Source: Cyclaneusma minus (Eukaryota > Ascomycota > Leotiomycetes > Marthamycetales > Marthamycetaceae). From it: a DNA stretch of 64,000 nt. Where the stretch lies: the NCBI GenBank assembly GCA_037179335.1, contig JAKZHN010000031.1, forward strand, positions 62,001-126,000, given 5' to 3'. The first letter of the stretch is position 1; every line of letters starts with the position of its first letter. Shown piece after piece: positions 22,171-33,487 of this stretch. The translations under genes were made by a program, and so were the position numbers. The notes under the pieces are model-generated. The model saw only the letters and a program-made list of their open reading frames with translations. It was not told the origin of the DNA and did no database searches.

Positions 22171-24607
22171 TTAGCGCATAACGATGCTGGGGAATGTCTT
22201 GCGACCCAGAAGATTGACGTTGAATTCGTAGATGCCCTCTGCTGTACCAACATACCTGTTTGTTCACATCAATATCAAGATCTCGGAATTCTTGTTCGTA
22301 CCGTTGGGGGTCAGGGTAAGGCGCGCACGTGATAGCCAATACAACCAGTTGTATATCACGTGCGCGCCTTACCCTGACCCCCAACGGTACGAACAATTCT
22401 CCCCCAGAAGCAAAAATGGTGAAATAAAAACAAGGGAGGCATAACTTACAGTTTCCACCCATCAGGGCTCCAACAACAGCCCATATTCCCCACATACTCC
22501 GAGCGATTAATACTCTCCCTCAAACTCCCATCATACAAGCTCCTCAAATGGCTCCTTCCATCAATTGGCCCCAGAGGACGCCAATTCGACTGAATACGGC
22601 GAGTCTGATCTCTGTACTCTTCGATCTCGAGTTCAACTCTTACTCGTGTCGAGGGATCACCGGTGGGTCCGGACGGTGGGTCGATTTCCAGGCTGTAGAG
22701 ATTTTCTATCTCCGTCCAGGGGTTGGGCGTAGTCTCGGAAGTTGTAGCTAGGGGTGGGAGTTGCGGGGGTTGCGGGGGAGAAATGTTGAATCGCTGGCGC
22801 GTAGCGCTGCTGCTGCTGGCTTGCGCTTCGCGTTCACGTTCGCGGTCTAGAGCGTTTTGAGCTGAGGCTAAGATCACGGATCCGCGGCGACGGGGGGGTT
22901 GGTTGCGTCGCTCGCGGTCGGAGTTGCGCTCCTGGATGTAGGCTCGTAGAGTTTCATTGTTGCGAAGGCTGGTATCGGTGCCTTGAATACTGATGTATTC
23001 GCGAAGTGACGTGGGGAGTAAATTTGATGATGTACTGCTCCTTGTGTTACGCTCTGCGGAGACAGTGGCATTGGGAGCATGCCGCGCTGCCCAGCGGGGG
23101 TTAGCTGCTCGCTCGATGGCTTCGACTGACATCGAGGTTTCGCCATTGCGCGCAGCTTCTCTTGCTTCTCTTTGCCGCCTATGTAGCTGAAGAGCTTCGA
23201 GGACTTCTGTTTCCTCCGAACTGAGGGGGAGTTGGTCACGTTCCAGTAGCTCCCGAGACCATAGGCGTAATTCTCTGCGATCGGCTTCGGGATTTTGGGG
23301 ATAGAAACGGCTCAGTGAACTGCTCAGCGATCTGAGCCTGGGGTCAAGTAAGGTGTCACCAGGTCGCACAGTTCGTTCAGTAAGGTCATGGACGGGTATC
23401 CTATCGGGAGCATCGGCACGGGCGTCGAGGTGGATAGTCTGCCTAGAATGGAATTTGTCTCGGAGATCTGCAATCCCAACACGTTCCGAGTTCTCTATCC
23501 AAGCAAGCAGGTCTATGGGATCTTTCGCAAACTCCATAGCCCTGACAGCACCATTGCGGGTGCCCGGTCTGGAAGTCTTGAAGCTCGTTATCAGAGGATC
23601 GGCATCCGGGTCCGTAAGGAGGGAAACATCGAATACGGAAATAACACCGTATTGGGTTCCAACGGCAAGCATTCGTCCAGATCCATTGAAAGCGGTCGCA
23701 AAACTTCCTCGCATATCCTCCTTATCAGACAGGCGCTGTCCTTCTAATTGATATGTGGTGCAAAGGGACCATTCAAATTCAGGTTTCGGCTTAGCAAATG
23801 GTCCCTTATTCTCCTTCTGCTTTCGGGTGTAGATATACATGAACGGGTCGTCTCCGATCGCAATCAAGACTCGACCATCGGGGGAGATGACCGCTCGATT
23901 GACGCAGTCTTCCAAAGACAATGACTGGATAGTGGTCAAGTCCCTCACATCGACGATAGTGACAGTGTGATCGTTGTTCGAAAGAACGGCAACAGGGGTA
24001 GGATATGTTTGGTTCGGCTTGTCCTCTTGCGGAGCCCATATTGTAATGCAGTTGACAAGGTCTCCGCCAATTTCAGCCGTCTTCGCAATAGCCTGGGGCT
24101 CGGCATCGTCATCCCATTGGCTCCGCAAGCCTGACCGTCCCAAAGTCGCACTCAATCCAGATACACGGGCCGCTTCAAAATCCAGTGGAAGCCGGGAATC
24201 TGGATCAGCAGGTGTACTGCTACCACTCTCTTCGTCGTCATCATTATCGGGTGCAATGCGAACGACAGCGAAATGTCCGGATTCGCCGCCACAGCACAGC
24301 CAACCATGGGCAGCAACCATGCATCGGGGCAACCAAGGGAGGGATGCGATGTTTTTGCGCTCGCAGGTCTTGGTATTCAGTCGGTAGATATTCTGGCCAT
24401 AGAGATAATAGAGGGTGTCGTATTCCGGGCAGCTCACCATACAGCGTAGCTGCCAATGCCTGTAGCGACAAGTTTAGCCCACATGCCTCAGCGAACGGAG
24501 GGATGGAAAGATGCATACACGGCCATCATAGTCGCATGGTAATATTTCCGGGGCGACGTGATGACCAGAGCCTCGGTGGCATGGTACAGACTCTCGTCGA
24601 CAGCCAT
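22171..24607 (-). CDS. DUF2415 / WD40-repeat fungal protein
   Basis: Three exons on the minus strand (24607-24519, 24459-22450, 22255-22171) give 727 aa. The N-terminus MAVDESLYHATEALVITSPR and the following HWQLRCMVSCPEYDTLYY match a fungal family of WD40 proteins carrying DUF2415. Beta-propeller-like blades are readable (NGWLCCGGESGHFAVV-like, VAVLSNNDHTVTIVDVRDL, AVISPDGRVLIAIGDD, GRMLAVGTQYGVISVFD). A long Arg/Glu/Ser-rich disordered middle precedes a C-terminal WD piece (CCWSPDGWKL, then YVGTAEGIYEFNVNLLGRKT after the last intron). Exon lengths sum to a multiple of three. The role is not established. The last intron (22449-22256, 194 nt) is unusually long for this window because it contains the 103-bp palindromic insertion. 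Confidence 0.85.
22293..22395. mobile_element. 103-bp palindromic MITE-like insertion inside an intron
   Basis: Inverted arms of 43 bp (22292-22334 and 22354-22396) are perfectly complementary, separated by a 19-nt loop that contains a smaller TACAAC/GTTGTA hairpin. Taking the element as TGTTCG...CGAACA, both sides carry ATTCT (22288-22292 and 22396-22400), a possible 5-bp target-site duplication. It sits wholly within the last intron of the DUF2415 gene and leaves the splice sites intact. The arms carry GCGCACGTGATA, including an E-box-like CACGTG. There is no coding capacity, so mobility would need a transposase from elsewhere. A second copy at 21760-21862 belongs to the duplicated segment. 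Confidence 0.75.
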
Positions 24608-25648
24608 GGCTGCCAGGCGGCTAGAAAGGCTGGATCATGAGAGGGTGAACCGTGGTTGAGGCTCCGGGGAGGTGGGCAGTTGAGGCGAGCGCCGGAAATA
24701 CAGGATGCGGCGGATTGGAACGTAAGTAGGAGGTGAAACGAATCGCGGTGGGGGGCAATATAGGGATAGCATTCGTAGGGATCGGACTCGGGGCGGAATA
24801 ATGAGGAGTTGGAAGAGATGTGGGAGGAATTCTTTGTTCTTTTGCACCTTTCGCAGTCGAGGTGTGTTTGTTAGTGTATATGGTGCTCCGACTACGTCAA
24901 CATCGAGGCGCTCGCGCTGCTGCCATTCATAGCCCGCCGACGCGCAGAGGCAAACTTGCCGGCCGTTCCTATTATGAGCTAGGTATGTAATACATCATGA
25001 GCCGCAAATAATCTCTGTGCAGACTCCAACTTCACTGGAATAAGTCAGTCTATATTTAGGCCTCTTCAGTATTCACGGATGATATAAACTGTCAAGCTTG
25101 GAATACTCCAGCACGTTTAAACCCAAGTCTGAATTATCTTGGCTGTGAGCTGGAGCCCGGTTATCATGAACACAGCTATCTCTCGCGGACCGCCGCTGTG
25201 AGATATGTCTCTCCATAACCGACCATAGCTTGAACTCCTAATTACTTGAATATTCCCGATTACTTTGAATATCGCTGATTATTCTGACAATTCATGATTA
25301 TTCCGAATACCTTCAACCATTTTAAATATTTAAATATTCCTAGTCACTCTGGATATTCGTGTTCTGGCAGCGTGGGTAATTGCCGAGTGAGGCATAGTGG
25401 GAGCCTAGCGTGTGTTCAGAAAGTCACGAAAATGCACTAGCCGAGACAGGAGCTTCTCCGTACTTCGATTTCGTGCCGTGAGAGGGTCCGTGCTTCCAGC
25501 GACAGACCAAATTTTTGCAAGGCTCCATGGCCGCAAGACATCTTCCGTCTCCCAATTTTCTCAACATCGAGATCTCTCTCGCCCTCAATCCGCACGCCTC
25601 CAATCTCCACAGCGTCGCCCCATATCCTCTCTTTCACATAATCACAGT
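24608..25648. other. Divergent intergenic region of the DUF2415 gene and hsp70
   Basis: About 1 kb between start codons. It includes the third AATATTCC-type repeat cluster (25236-25362). The segment 25400-25640 is the probable hsp70 promoter and 5' UTR, but I see no clean three-unit heat-shock element. Confidence 0.5.
25236..25362. repeat. AATATTCC-type degenerate repeat, third cluster
   Basis: Five to six units of the type TTACTTGAATATTCCCGA, spaced 20-24 bp apart. The unit is the same family as those at 18.5 and 19.9 kb. Confidence 0.65.
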
Positions 25649-27851
25649 ATGGCATCGACCATGATGTCCGCAAGACTCTCCAGAGCTGTGAGTGTTCCGT
25701 CGAGCTGTTCGCCTTCCTGAGCTCTGCTAACTCTTCCAAAGCTTCCCAGAGCTACCTCCGCCGCCACCCGCTCAGCTTTCTGCAGACCCTTCTCATCTTC
25801 CTTCATCCGCCGTGAGGAAGATGGCGGCAAGATCAAGGGAACCGTTATTGGTATCGATCTTGGTAAGCGACTGTCCAATGCTTCTCGACGCGCCAGCTCG
25901 TCTCGTGCCTTTACTGACGTATTTGCAGGTACCACCAACTCTGCCGTGGCTGTGATGGAGGGAAAGACACCAAAGATTATTGAGAACGCTGAAGGTCGGT
26001 ATTCCTACAGTTGAGCATGGGCGATTTGAAGCTCACATTCAGTTAGGTGCCCGAACAACACCATCGGTGGTGGCATTTACCGCAGATGGTGAGCGACTAG
26101 TTGGTGTCGCTGCCAAGCGTCAAGCTGTCGTTAACCCCGAGAACACCCTCTTTGCCACCAAGCGATTGATCGGCCGAAAGTTTACAGATGCTGAGGTCCA
26201 GCGCGATATCAAGGAGGTGCCTTTCAAGATCGTCCAACACACCAACGGCGATGCTTGGGTCGAGGCACGAGGACAGAAGTACTCGCCATCGCAAGTCGGT
26301 GGTTTCATCCTCCAGAAGATGAAGGAGACTGCCGAGGCCTACCTCAGCAAGTCCGTCAAGAACGCTGTTGTTACTGTCCCCGCCTACTTCAACGACTCCC
26401 AGCGTCAAGCTACCAAGGATGCCGGTCAAATCGCTGGTCTGAATGTCCACCGTGTGGTCAACGAGCCTACCGCCGCCGCTCTCGCCTACGGTCTTGAGAA
26501 GGAGCAGGACAAGGTTATTGCCGTCTACGATCTTGGAGGTGGTACTTTCGATATCTCCATCCTTGAGATCCAGAATGGTGTTTTCGAGGTCAAGTCCACC
26601 AACGGTGACACCCACTTGGGTGGTGAGGATTTCGATATCCACCTTGTCCGCCACTTGGTCCAGCAGTTCAAGAAGGACTCTGGCATCGATCTCTCCAACG
26701 ACCGCATGGCCATCCAGCGTATCCGTGAGGCCGCCGAGAAGGCCAAGATTGAGCTTTCTTCCGCCCAGCAAACCGACATCAACCTTCCTTTCATCACCGC
26801 CGACTCCTCCGGACCCAAGCACATCAACCAGAAGCTCACCCGCGCACAACTCGAGAAGCTTGTTGACCCTCTTATTTCCCGAACCATCGAGCCTGTCCGC
26901 AAGGCTCTGAAGGATGCCAACCTCCAGGCCAAGGACATCCAAGAGGTTATCCTTGTTGGTGGTATGACCCGTATGCCCAAGGTTGGCGAGTCCGTCAAGA
27001 GCATCTTCGGCCGTGATCCTGCCAAGTCTGTTAACCCAGATGAGGCTGTCGCCATCGGTGCCGCTGTCCAGGGTGCCGTCCTCACTGGTGAGGTTACTGA
27101 CGTTCTGCTTTTGGATGTCACTCCCCTCTCTCTCGGTATTGAGACCTTGGGTGGTGTCTTCACCCGTCTGATCAACCGCAACACCACCATCCCCACCAAG
27201 AAGTCCCAGATCTTCTCTACTGCCGCCGACATGCAGACCGCTGTGGAGATCAAGGTCTACCAGGGTGAGCGTGAGCTTGTCCGTGACAACAAGTTGCTTG
27301 GAAACTTCCAGCTTGTTGGTATCCCACCTGCTCACCGTGGTGTTCCTCAAATTGAGGTCACCTTCGACATTGACGCCGACTCCATCGTTCACGTTCACGC
27401 CAAGGACAAGTCCACCAACAAGGACCAGTCCATCACCATTGCCTCCGGCTCCGGTCTCTCTGACCAGGAGATTGAGAACATGGTTTCCGACTCTGAGCGT
27501 TACGCTGAGCAGGACAAGGAGCGTAAGGCCGCCATCGAGGCTGCCAACCGATCCGACAGCGTCATCAACGACACTGAGAAGGCTCTTACCGAGTTCGCCG
27601 ACAGACTCGACAAGACCGAGGCTGACCAGATCCGCGAGAAGATCAACGCTCTCCGTGAGGTTGTTGCCAAGAGCCAGTCTGGCGAGGGCACCACCACCGC
27701 TGCTGAGTTGAAGGAGAAGACCGACGAGCTCCAGGTTGCCAGCTTGAACCTCTTCGACAAGATGCACAAGGCCCGCTCCGAGTCCAGCAATGAGTCCAGC
27801 AGCGAGGCCAGCTCCGAAGGCGAGAAGAAGGATGGTGAGAGCAAGCCTTAA
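25649..27851 (+). CDS. ssc1: Mitochondrial Hsp70 (Ssc1 type)
   Basis: Four exons (25649-25687, 25742-25862, 25929-25994, 26047-27851) give 676 aa. The first 40 or so residues are Arg/Ser-rich and lack acidic residues, as in a mitochondrial presequence ([19 protein letters not shown]). The ATPase domain shows IGIDLGTTNS (49-58), [13 protein letters not shown] and [13 protein letters not shown]; the substrate-binding domain and helical lid follow. The tail is Ser/Glu/Lys-rich with no KDEL and no EEVD, so neither ER nor cytosolic. Ssc1 drives TIM23 import and matrix folding; Tim21, from another part of that pathway, is also encoded in this window. Codon use is strongly biased (GTC, ACC, AAG), as expected for high expression. 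Two introns interrupt glycine codons as G|GT. Confidence 0.96.
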
Positions 27852-28847
27852 ATGGCACCCGATGAAATAAATGTTGTTTCCAAAAGTTCAAACGGCGCAA
27901 TGTCCTCCGATCGATACCACACAAAAGGGTGGCAGCAGGCGGATTTAGACCACTCTTCTTCTTGTTGTATTCACGTGTAACTATATAATAGCGGTCCTTC
28001 GCCTGTTGTCGTCATACCTCAGACCTCGGACAGCTTCTTCCTTTGATGTACTTCCTACGATGCTACTGGGTGGACAGGGGCGTTCCGAGCTCGCATAGCT
28101 AGCTTTGCTTTTTGTTCTCTGCTTAGCCGGTCCTTGATTGGGGAGCATCTGGGTTAGGAAGATTTCGACAGATCACGATCTCTGCATGCAAAGAGGGAAT
28201 GATAAGGGCATGTGGGAATAGAGTGTAAAAAACTAGGATACGAAGATAATGTGACATCCCCTCTCAAATCTCGAGTTTCATCATTACACCGCTGTGACAA
28301 GTGAGAACGGATGTCATTCAGACTCGGAAGATCTGGGTTAAAAGTCGGAGACCACAGGCGGTTTCAAAGCCTCGATTACTTGTACTTCTCTGAGCCGAAT
28401 TGGCTACTACACTCTACAAGAGATCGAGTGGCAACTAGCAAGGCCAAGGCAGAGCAATTCATAGACTCATAGCTCAGACTCGAATCTCTATGACTCTATC
28501 CACATACATCCCAATGGAGGTATTATTCGGGGTTGTGGCGATCGCCCGGGCTAGCATAATTCTCCCTCGTGTCCCAGCTAGCACGAAAACCAGTCGAACA
28601 AAACCACCATTGCCTCTGAATTACAAATGTGTAGAGTCATCGATCATATAAACCGTGGCGGAGAACCGCCCCTCAGCCTTCTTTTGCCGCTCAGCCTCGC
28701 CAGCTGACTAAGGTCGCTAAATTTTGCCCCACGACATTGAAATCGACATTTTGAGCAGCCCGCGCCATCAGCTCCATCAAAGCTACGGACACTTTTAAAC
28801 AACCAGGAAGTCTGTCAGCCCATCTTCACGACAGAACTACCGCCAAA
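27852..28847. other. Intergenic, no gene seen
   Basis: About 1 kb between hsp70 and the eIF3g gene, both on the + strand. It holds the hsp70 3' UTR and the eIF3g promoter. No repeat or RNA gene recognised. Confidence 0.6.
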
Positions 28848-29850
28848 ATGTCCAAAGTCGCAAAGTTCGCGCTCCCTTCTCCGATGCTTTGTGAGCTCGA
28901 CTGACTCTTCTCCAGCAGCCGCCCAGACTGGGCCGACGACGAAGAGTTCGGCGACGACACCGCCGCCGAACTCCCACCCCAGACCATAACCACCAACAAA
29001 GACGGCACCAAAACCATCGTCACATACCGCTTCAACGAAGAAGGCAAGAAAGTCAAGACCACGCGCCGCATCCGCACAACCGTCGTCAAAGAGATTGTCA
29101 ACCCACGAGTCGCCGAGCGCAAATCATGGGCCAAGTTCGGACTCTCCGAGAAAGACAAAGCCGGCCCGACCCTCGACACCACCAGCGTCGGCGAGAACAT
29201 CATCTTCAAGCCCAGCACGAACTGGCGCAAAGATGCCAAGGAGGAGAAGACTGAGGCGGGTGTCATGAAGGACAAGTTGAAGGACAAGAAGGTCAAGTGT
29301 CGTATCTGTAATGGAGAGCATTTCACTGCGAGATGTCCGTTCAAGGATACGATGGCGCCTGTGGGCGAGGAGGGTGCTACGGCCGATGTCGCGGCTGGTA
29401 TGCCGGATGCTGGTGGTGATGCTGGAGGTCTGGGAGCTGGCAAGAGTTCGTACGTGCCGCCGCATTTGCGAAATGGTGGCGCTGCAGCTTCGGGTGGTGA
29501 TCGGATGGGTGGAGGCAAATACGAGAGGGATGATTTGGCAACGCTGCGTGTCACGAACGTGAGTACCTGCTGCAGTTTCAATTATCCTAACTCGAAACAC
29601 AGAATGCTGACTATATGCGTTATAGGTTTCCGAATTGGCCGAAGAACAAGAGCTCCGCGATATGTTTGAGAGATTCGGACGGGTCACTCGAGTATTCCTG
29701 GCAAAGGACCGTGAAACGGGCATGGCAAAGGGATTCGCATTCATCAGTTTCGCCGAGAGGACAGATGCTGCACGGGCTTGCGAGAAGATGGACGGTTATG
29801 GTTTCAAGCACTTGATTTTGCGCGTCGAGTTTGCCAAGAAGGCCAACTAG
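28848..29850 (+). CDS. tif35: Translation initiation factor eIF3 subunit G
   Basis: Three exons (28848-28864, 28919-29558, 29626-29850) give 293 aa. The first exon is only 17 nt, encoding MSKVA plus part of Asn; joining to CGCCCAGACTGG gives the conserved start [16 protein letters not shown]. The middle carries the eIF3g zinc-knuckle-like [21 protein letters not shown] and YVPPHLRNG. The last 80 residues are an [22 protein letters not shown] and [20 protein letters not shown] are RNP2/RNP1-type segments. The subunit belongs to the eIF3 complex and acts in scanning and re-initiation. The first intron uses an unusual GTTCGC donor. An alternative donor, GTGAGC, would break the frame. Confidence 0.93.
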
Positions 29851-30350
29851 ATCTCTGCGTTCTCGTAATTCGGAGGAGAGAGCGGAGAGCGGAGCATTTG
29901 ATCGGAAAGGGCATATATTGCTCTTAATCATAGACCAACTGCATATGACCATGACCGAAAACTACGCTTGTTTTATGATGACTTGGGCTTTTTGGGTGAG
30001 CCGGCAGCTTTTGCTTCGGCCTGCACCTGGATTTTTCCTTAGATGGTCTTGGAGACGAGCCTCACTCTGCGACTTTCATAGGGGTATTCCTGGTCTTCCC
30101 TGTGTAGCATGTGGACAGTGACCACATCCAGCGCAAACCCTCCGATACGCATATCCCCGGATCAACCTCGTCTTGTCTCAGCTCAGCACCGTCCCAGCTC
30201 CCACCAAAGCTTCCCGATAGCTCATCTCCATCCTCTTTTCCACATTGAAATAGTCGGGCAGCTCTCGGTCCTCAATGACCCCCATACTCGAATCTCCCTT
30301 TATTTCCCATCCTCCCAGAATAACTATTCCATAATCCATTTGAGCCTACA
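29851..30350. other. Convergent intergenic region
   Basis: Between the 3' ends of eIF3g and the 78-aa gene. No further feature seen. Confidence 0.5.
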
Positions 30351-30657
30351 TCACTGCTGTTCCCGTCCCTCACTTAGCTCCAGCTGCGCTTTTTGCAATC
30401 GGTCCTCGCGATCCACAACGGTAATTTTCGGCAATGCTGCGCGGTCTGCTTCGGTCGGTTCGAAGCCTAGTTTCTTCTCTGCTGTGTCGGAGAGCCAGAG
30501 GCCGGCGGCGCCCCAGACCATTATACCGACGCCTACTGCTATGCGTGTGTTGGGGTGGAGGGAGGTGAATGATCTGTGGGGTGTAAGTTTAGTGGGAGAA
30601 GCCGAGGGGGATGGAGGCTGGGAGGGGAGGGGGGAGGGCGGACTTGATGAAGGACAT
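30351..30657 (-). CDS. Small single-pass membrane protein, 78 aa
   Basis: Two exons (30657-30644 and 30573-30351). The 14-nt first exon encodes MSFIK and joins to SFTSLHPNTRIAVGVGIMVW. One hydrophobic segment (about residues 13-32, IAVGVGIMVWGAAGLWLSD) is followed by a charged tail with LPKITVVDREDRLQKAQLEL. It resembles short conserved fungal proteins that are probably mitochondrial or endomembrane, but I know of no assigned function. The intron is 70 nt with donor GTCCGC and acceptor CACAG. The frame sums exactly and the tail reads as coding, so I consider it real. Confidence 0.65.
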
Positions 30658-31548
30658 TTTGGATACGCCTTGACGATTGATGGCGCAGGTGGCGCGACCA
30701 GTGAAGGGGCGGTCCGGATCTGAATGGGGTCTTTGTGGTGGAGTTTTGGGGGAATTTCTCGAGGTTGAGAACTTGGGATTGAAATGTCGCGATGCCGAGA
30801 AGCTTGTGCGACAATGGGTGTTTCTTAACTCCGTGTATTAATTCCGTCACAAACTACCAGCGAGAAACGAATCTTTCTGTCTCCCGCTCTCTCCATCCTC
30901 AGACATGATGTGAACTCGAATCACTTCGCCACCTGTGAAGGTCTAAGGTCTAAGGTCTTCCTCCTCGTAATAGTCGACTGTCGACCACCCATTAGTCGCC
31001 GTGAAGTCGTCAGCTTAATCCGACACGGTAGACACGATTCTCGGTCAGATCCCTCGGTCAGAATCAGATCCCAGTGAAGCACTGAAGGAATACGAAACTA
31101 CCAGAGTCAAGCGACTCGTACAAAGTGAGAACTGAGAAGCGGCTGCCCGTCTTGGCGGTTCGTCTGCACTTCTATGGTTTCTAGGCTCGGTAGATGACGT
31201 CGACTCAGTGAAACACTTATACACCGCCGGGTCCACCGCCCCCTGATTCGTCTCTCAGCTCGAAAAACAAACCTACCAGCCGCTTTGTACGAGGAAATCG
31301 ACCAAATACGGTGGACTCGACTCCAGTTCCATAGTCACACACCAAAATTAAGAAAGACATAAGTGGCAGCAAACTTTCCTCTGCTCTCCTCAGCTACCCT
31401 ACCTTGTCATACTCCATTATCTCTCCTGCTTCAACAATCCACATACCAGTATACCTACCAATATACAACTTTCCCAAGCCTCGATTCAGTCCTCCCCAAT
31501 CCAAGAAAAAGAAAAGTCCCCAATAGGAAAACCCCAAAACCACCAACA
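30658..31548. other. Divergent intergenic region, no gene seen
   Basis: Upstream of both the 78-aa gene and the secreted-protein gene. CT-rich stretches just before 31549 are typical of fungal promoters and 5' UTRs. Confidence 0.5.
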
Positions 31549-32025
31549 ATGCATTTCTCGCTCCCCGCCCTCCTAACCCTCCCTCTCCTCCTCCCCATCC
31601 ACGCCCTCCCCGCCATCCCAAAAAGCACAGCCATCTGCCCCTCCTGCCCCGCCACCTACACCATCACCAACTACCACGAAGGCTGCTCCCCCGCCGCCTG
31701 CACCTACCGCTTCAACCTCACCTATTCCCCCGCCCCAAACGCCGCATCATCCCCATTCGGCAGCGCCTTCGCAACCTACTGCCAAGGTAACGACATCCAA
31801 GACGCACTCGTCGAATGTGCAGACTACTCAGATGTTGGCGTTTCGGCAAATGTGGTTTCGGAAGTGCAGGGGTTGGATGTTTATGTGCAAAGATTGTTGC
31901 CGGTGAAGAGTGATGGGACGAGAGATTTGATTGAGGGGAATCAGACGGCGGTGAAGCCCGGAGAGGGATCGCCGCCAAGGAGTTTTGAGGTGGAGGTTAG
32001 GGTTTATGGGGAGGTTGGTGGGTAG
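31549..32025 (+). CDS. Small secreted cysteine-containing protein
   Basis: 158 aa, intronless. The frame is open further upstream, but the Met of MHFSLPALLTLPLLLPIHAL gives a clear signal peptide (about 17-19 residues) and is chosen as start. The mature part has six cysteines (ICPSCP, GCSPAAC, TYC, VEC), which could form three disulfides, and N-glycosylation sites (NLT, NQT). The pattern TYTITNYHEGCSP...CTYRFNLTY resembles many fungal small secreted proteins of unknown function. It could be an effector-like or cell-wall-associated protein; nothing in the sequence decides this. It has no GPI signal or CFEM pattern. Confidence 0.7.
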   Translation: MHFSLPALLTLPLLLPIHALPAIPKSTAICPSCPATYTITNYHEGCSPAACTYRFNLTYSPAPNAASSPFGSAFATYCQGNDIQDALVECADYSDVGVSANVVSEVQGLDVYVQRLLPVKSDGTRDLIEGNQTAVKPGEGSPPRSFEVEVRVYGEVGG

Positions 32026-33487
32026 AGATGGCGAGGGAAAGGGGTTTTGGGAATGGGAGTTGAGGTGTTGCTTGACTCTTGCGGGGGAGGCTAGTAGTCT
32101 TCTGTTTAACTGGGGCGTTTGAAGTAATGAAATAAGACCAGGATTAAGGGGATTAGCCGAAATACAGATTTTAGAGGGACCCACTTTTTTTCATAGTTAG
32201 GCAAGGCGCAGGAGTTCGCTATCTTGGTTTATCGCTAATTTAGGCTTATGGCCAAACCACTAATTCAATGGTCTTCGCCCTCGAAATCCTAGTCTTGAGG
32301 CTGTTTTGGGATATTCGAGTTTTATTACTATTTTTAAGGTATACAAAAATAACAACGACACCACCACCACCACCATCACCTCTATCCAGCGCAAGTAGCT
32401 TTTGTTCGAGGTCTGAAGATGTGGGAATCGATGTGAATTCTAGGTGGGAGCTAGCTGCCCTATGAGTAGCTAGCCAGAAGCTAAGAATAAAGAATCTAAA
32501 GTACAAAAGGGCTAGCTTCAAGTCCTTCTAGAAGGCGCTAGCCCAGACGGGCAGTAGCTGGACCAAATAGGTGGGGTCTGGTGGTATGTACAGCACAGCG
32601 AAACATAAAGGAGGGGGTGGACGGGGTAGACGGAGTGTTTGTGTTTGGGACGGGGGAGGTGGGCGGGATGAGGGGGGGAGGTGATGTTATGGAGGCGTTG
32701 GGGGGCTTGTTGGAGAGTGGAGGTATAAGGTGCCGTTGCCAGTGAGGAGGGTGGGTGAGGGATTGGGGGGAGTTGGAGGAGGGTTTGGGATTGATGGGGA
32801 AGGGGGTTAGTGGGGAGAAATTGGTGGTTGTTTTGTAGAGCCTGGATTGACGAGGAGCATCGCCGGCTGTCAGAACCCTTGGACGCGAAAGCAGATCAGA
32901 ACGGTGAGAGAGATTAAACAGACGATAGACATTTGCGACATCATGTAGTACTTTGCAGAAACATTTTCATATCGAATGGTCATATGGCCTAGTTGGCACG
33001 CCGCATGTCGTTGAAAACCCTCACGGTCGTTCATAAGTCGTCGCTAGACATGCCACCAACGACCCCCAGAATGTGCGTTTGAAGGTTTTTTTTTTTTTTT
33101 TTTTTTTTTTGCATTTTCTTGTATTTCCTTTTGGCATTTTTGTTTCTTATCCCGTAGGCCGAGTGTGAAAAGAGTCGCCAGGCTATCATGATGTGTCTAT
33201 TTCATTAAGTGACAAACTTCCAACATATCGTGAGATTGACGAATACAGGAATTTATGCCGTGAGCCGTGAGCCGTGAGCCATGAAATGAGCCTTGAACTG
33301 GTGACCATGAACGACATTATTCATACAACATAGAGTAAATTGCGCCAAACTCCTCAAAAGCTTCCAAAAGTATGTTCCGCATACTTGCCCCCACGTGCTT
33401 TGAAAACTCCCCGGGGTATATATCGTTCTCCGAAGGTCGTTACGCTAGATGCGATGGAATCAAACAGACTTCTTAGGGACACATCGC
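32026..33487. other. Intergenic, low-complexity tracts
   Basis: Contains a strongly G-rich, C-poor stretch (about 32,580-32,840), a run of 25 T at 33086-33110, and three GTGAGCC 7-mers at 33260-33280. No convincing gene. Confidence 0.6.

Noticed and set aside
26097..27767. 556-codon open frame antisense to hsp70
   Set aside because: Long antisense frames opposite hsp70 genes are a known by-product of biased codon use (GTC, ACC, AAG); the sense frame has all Hsp70 motifs.
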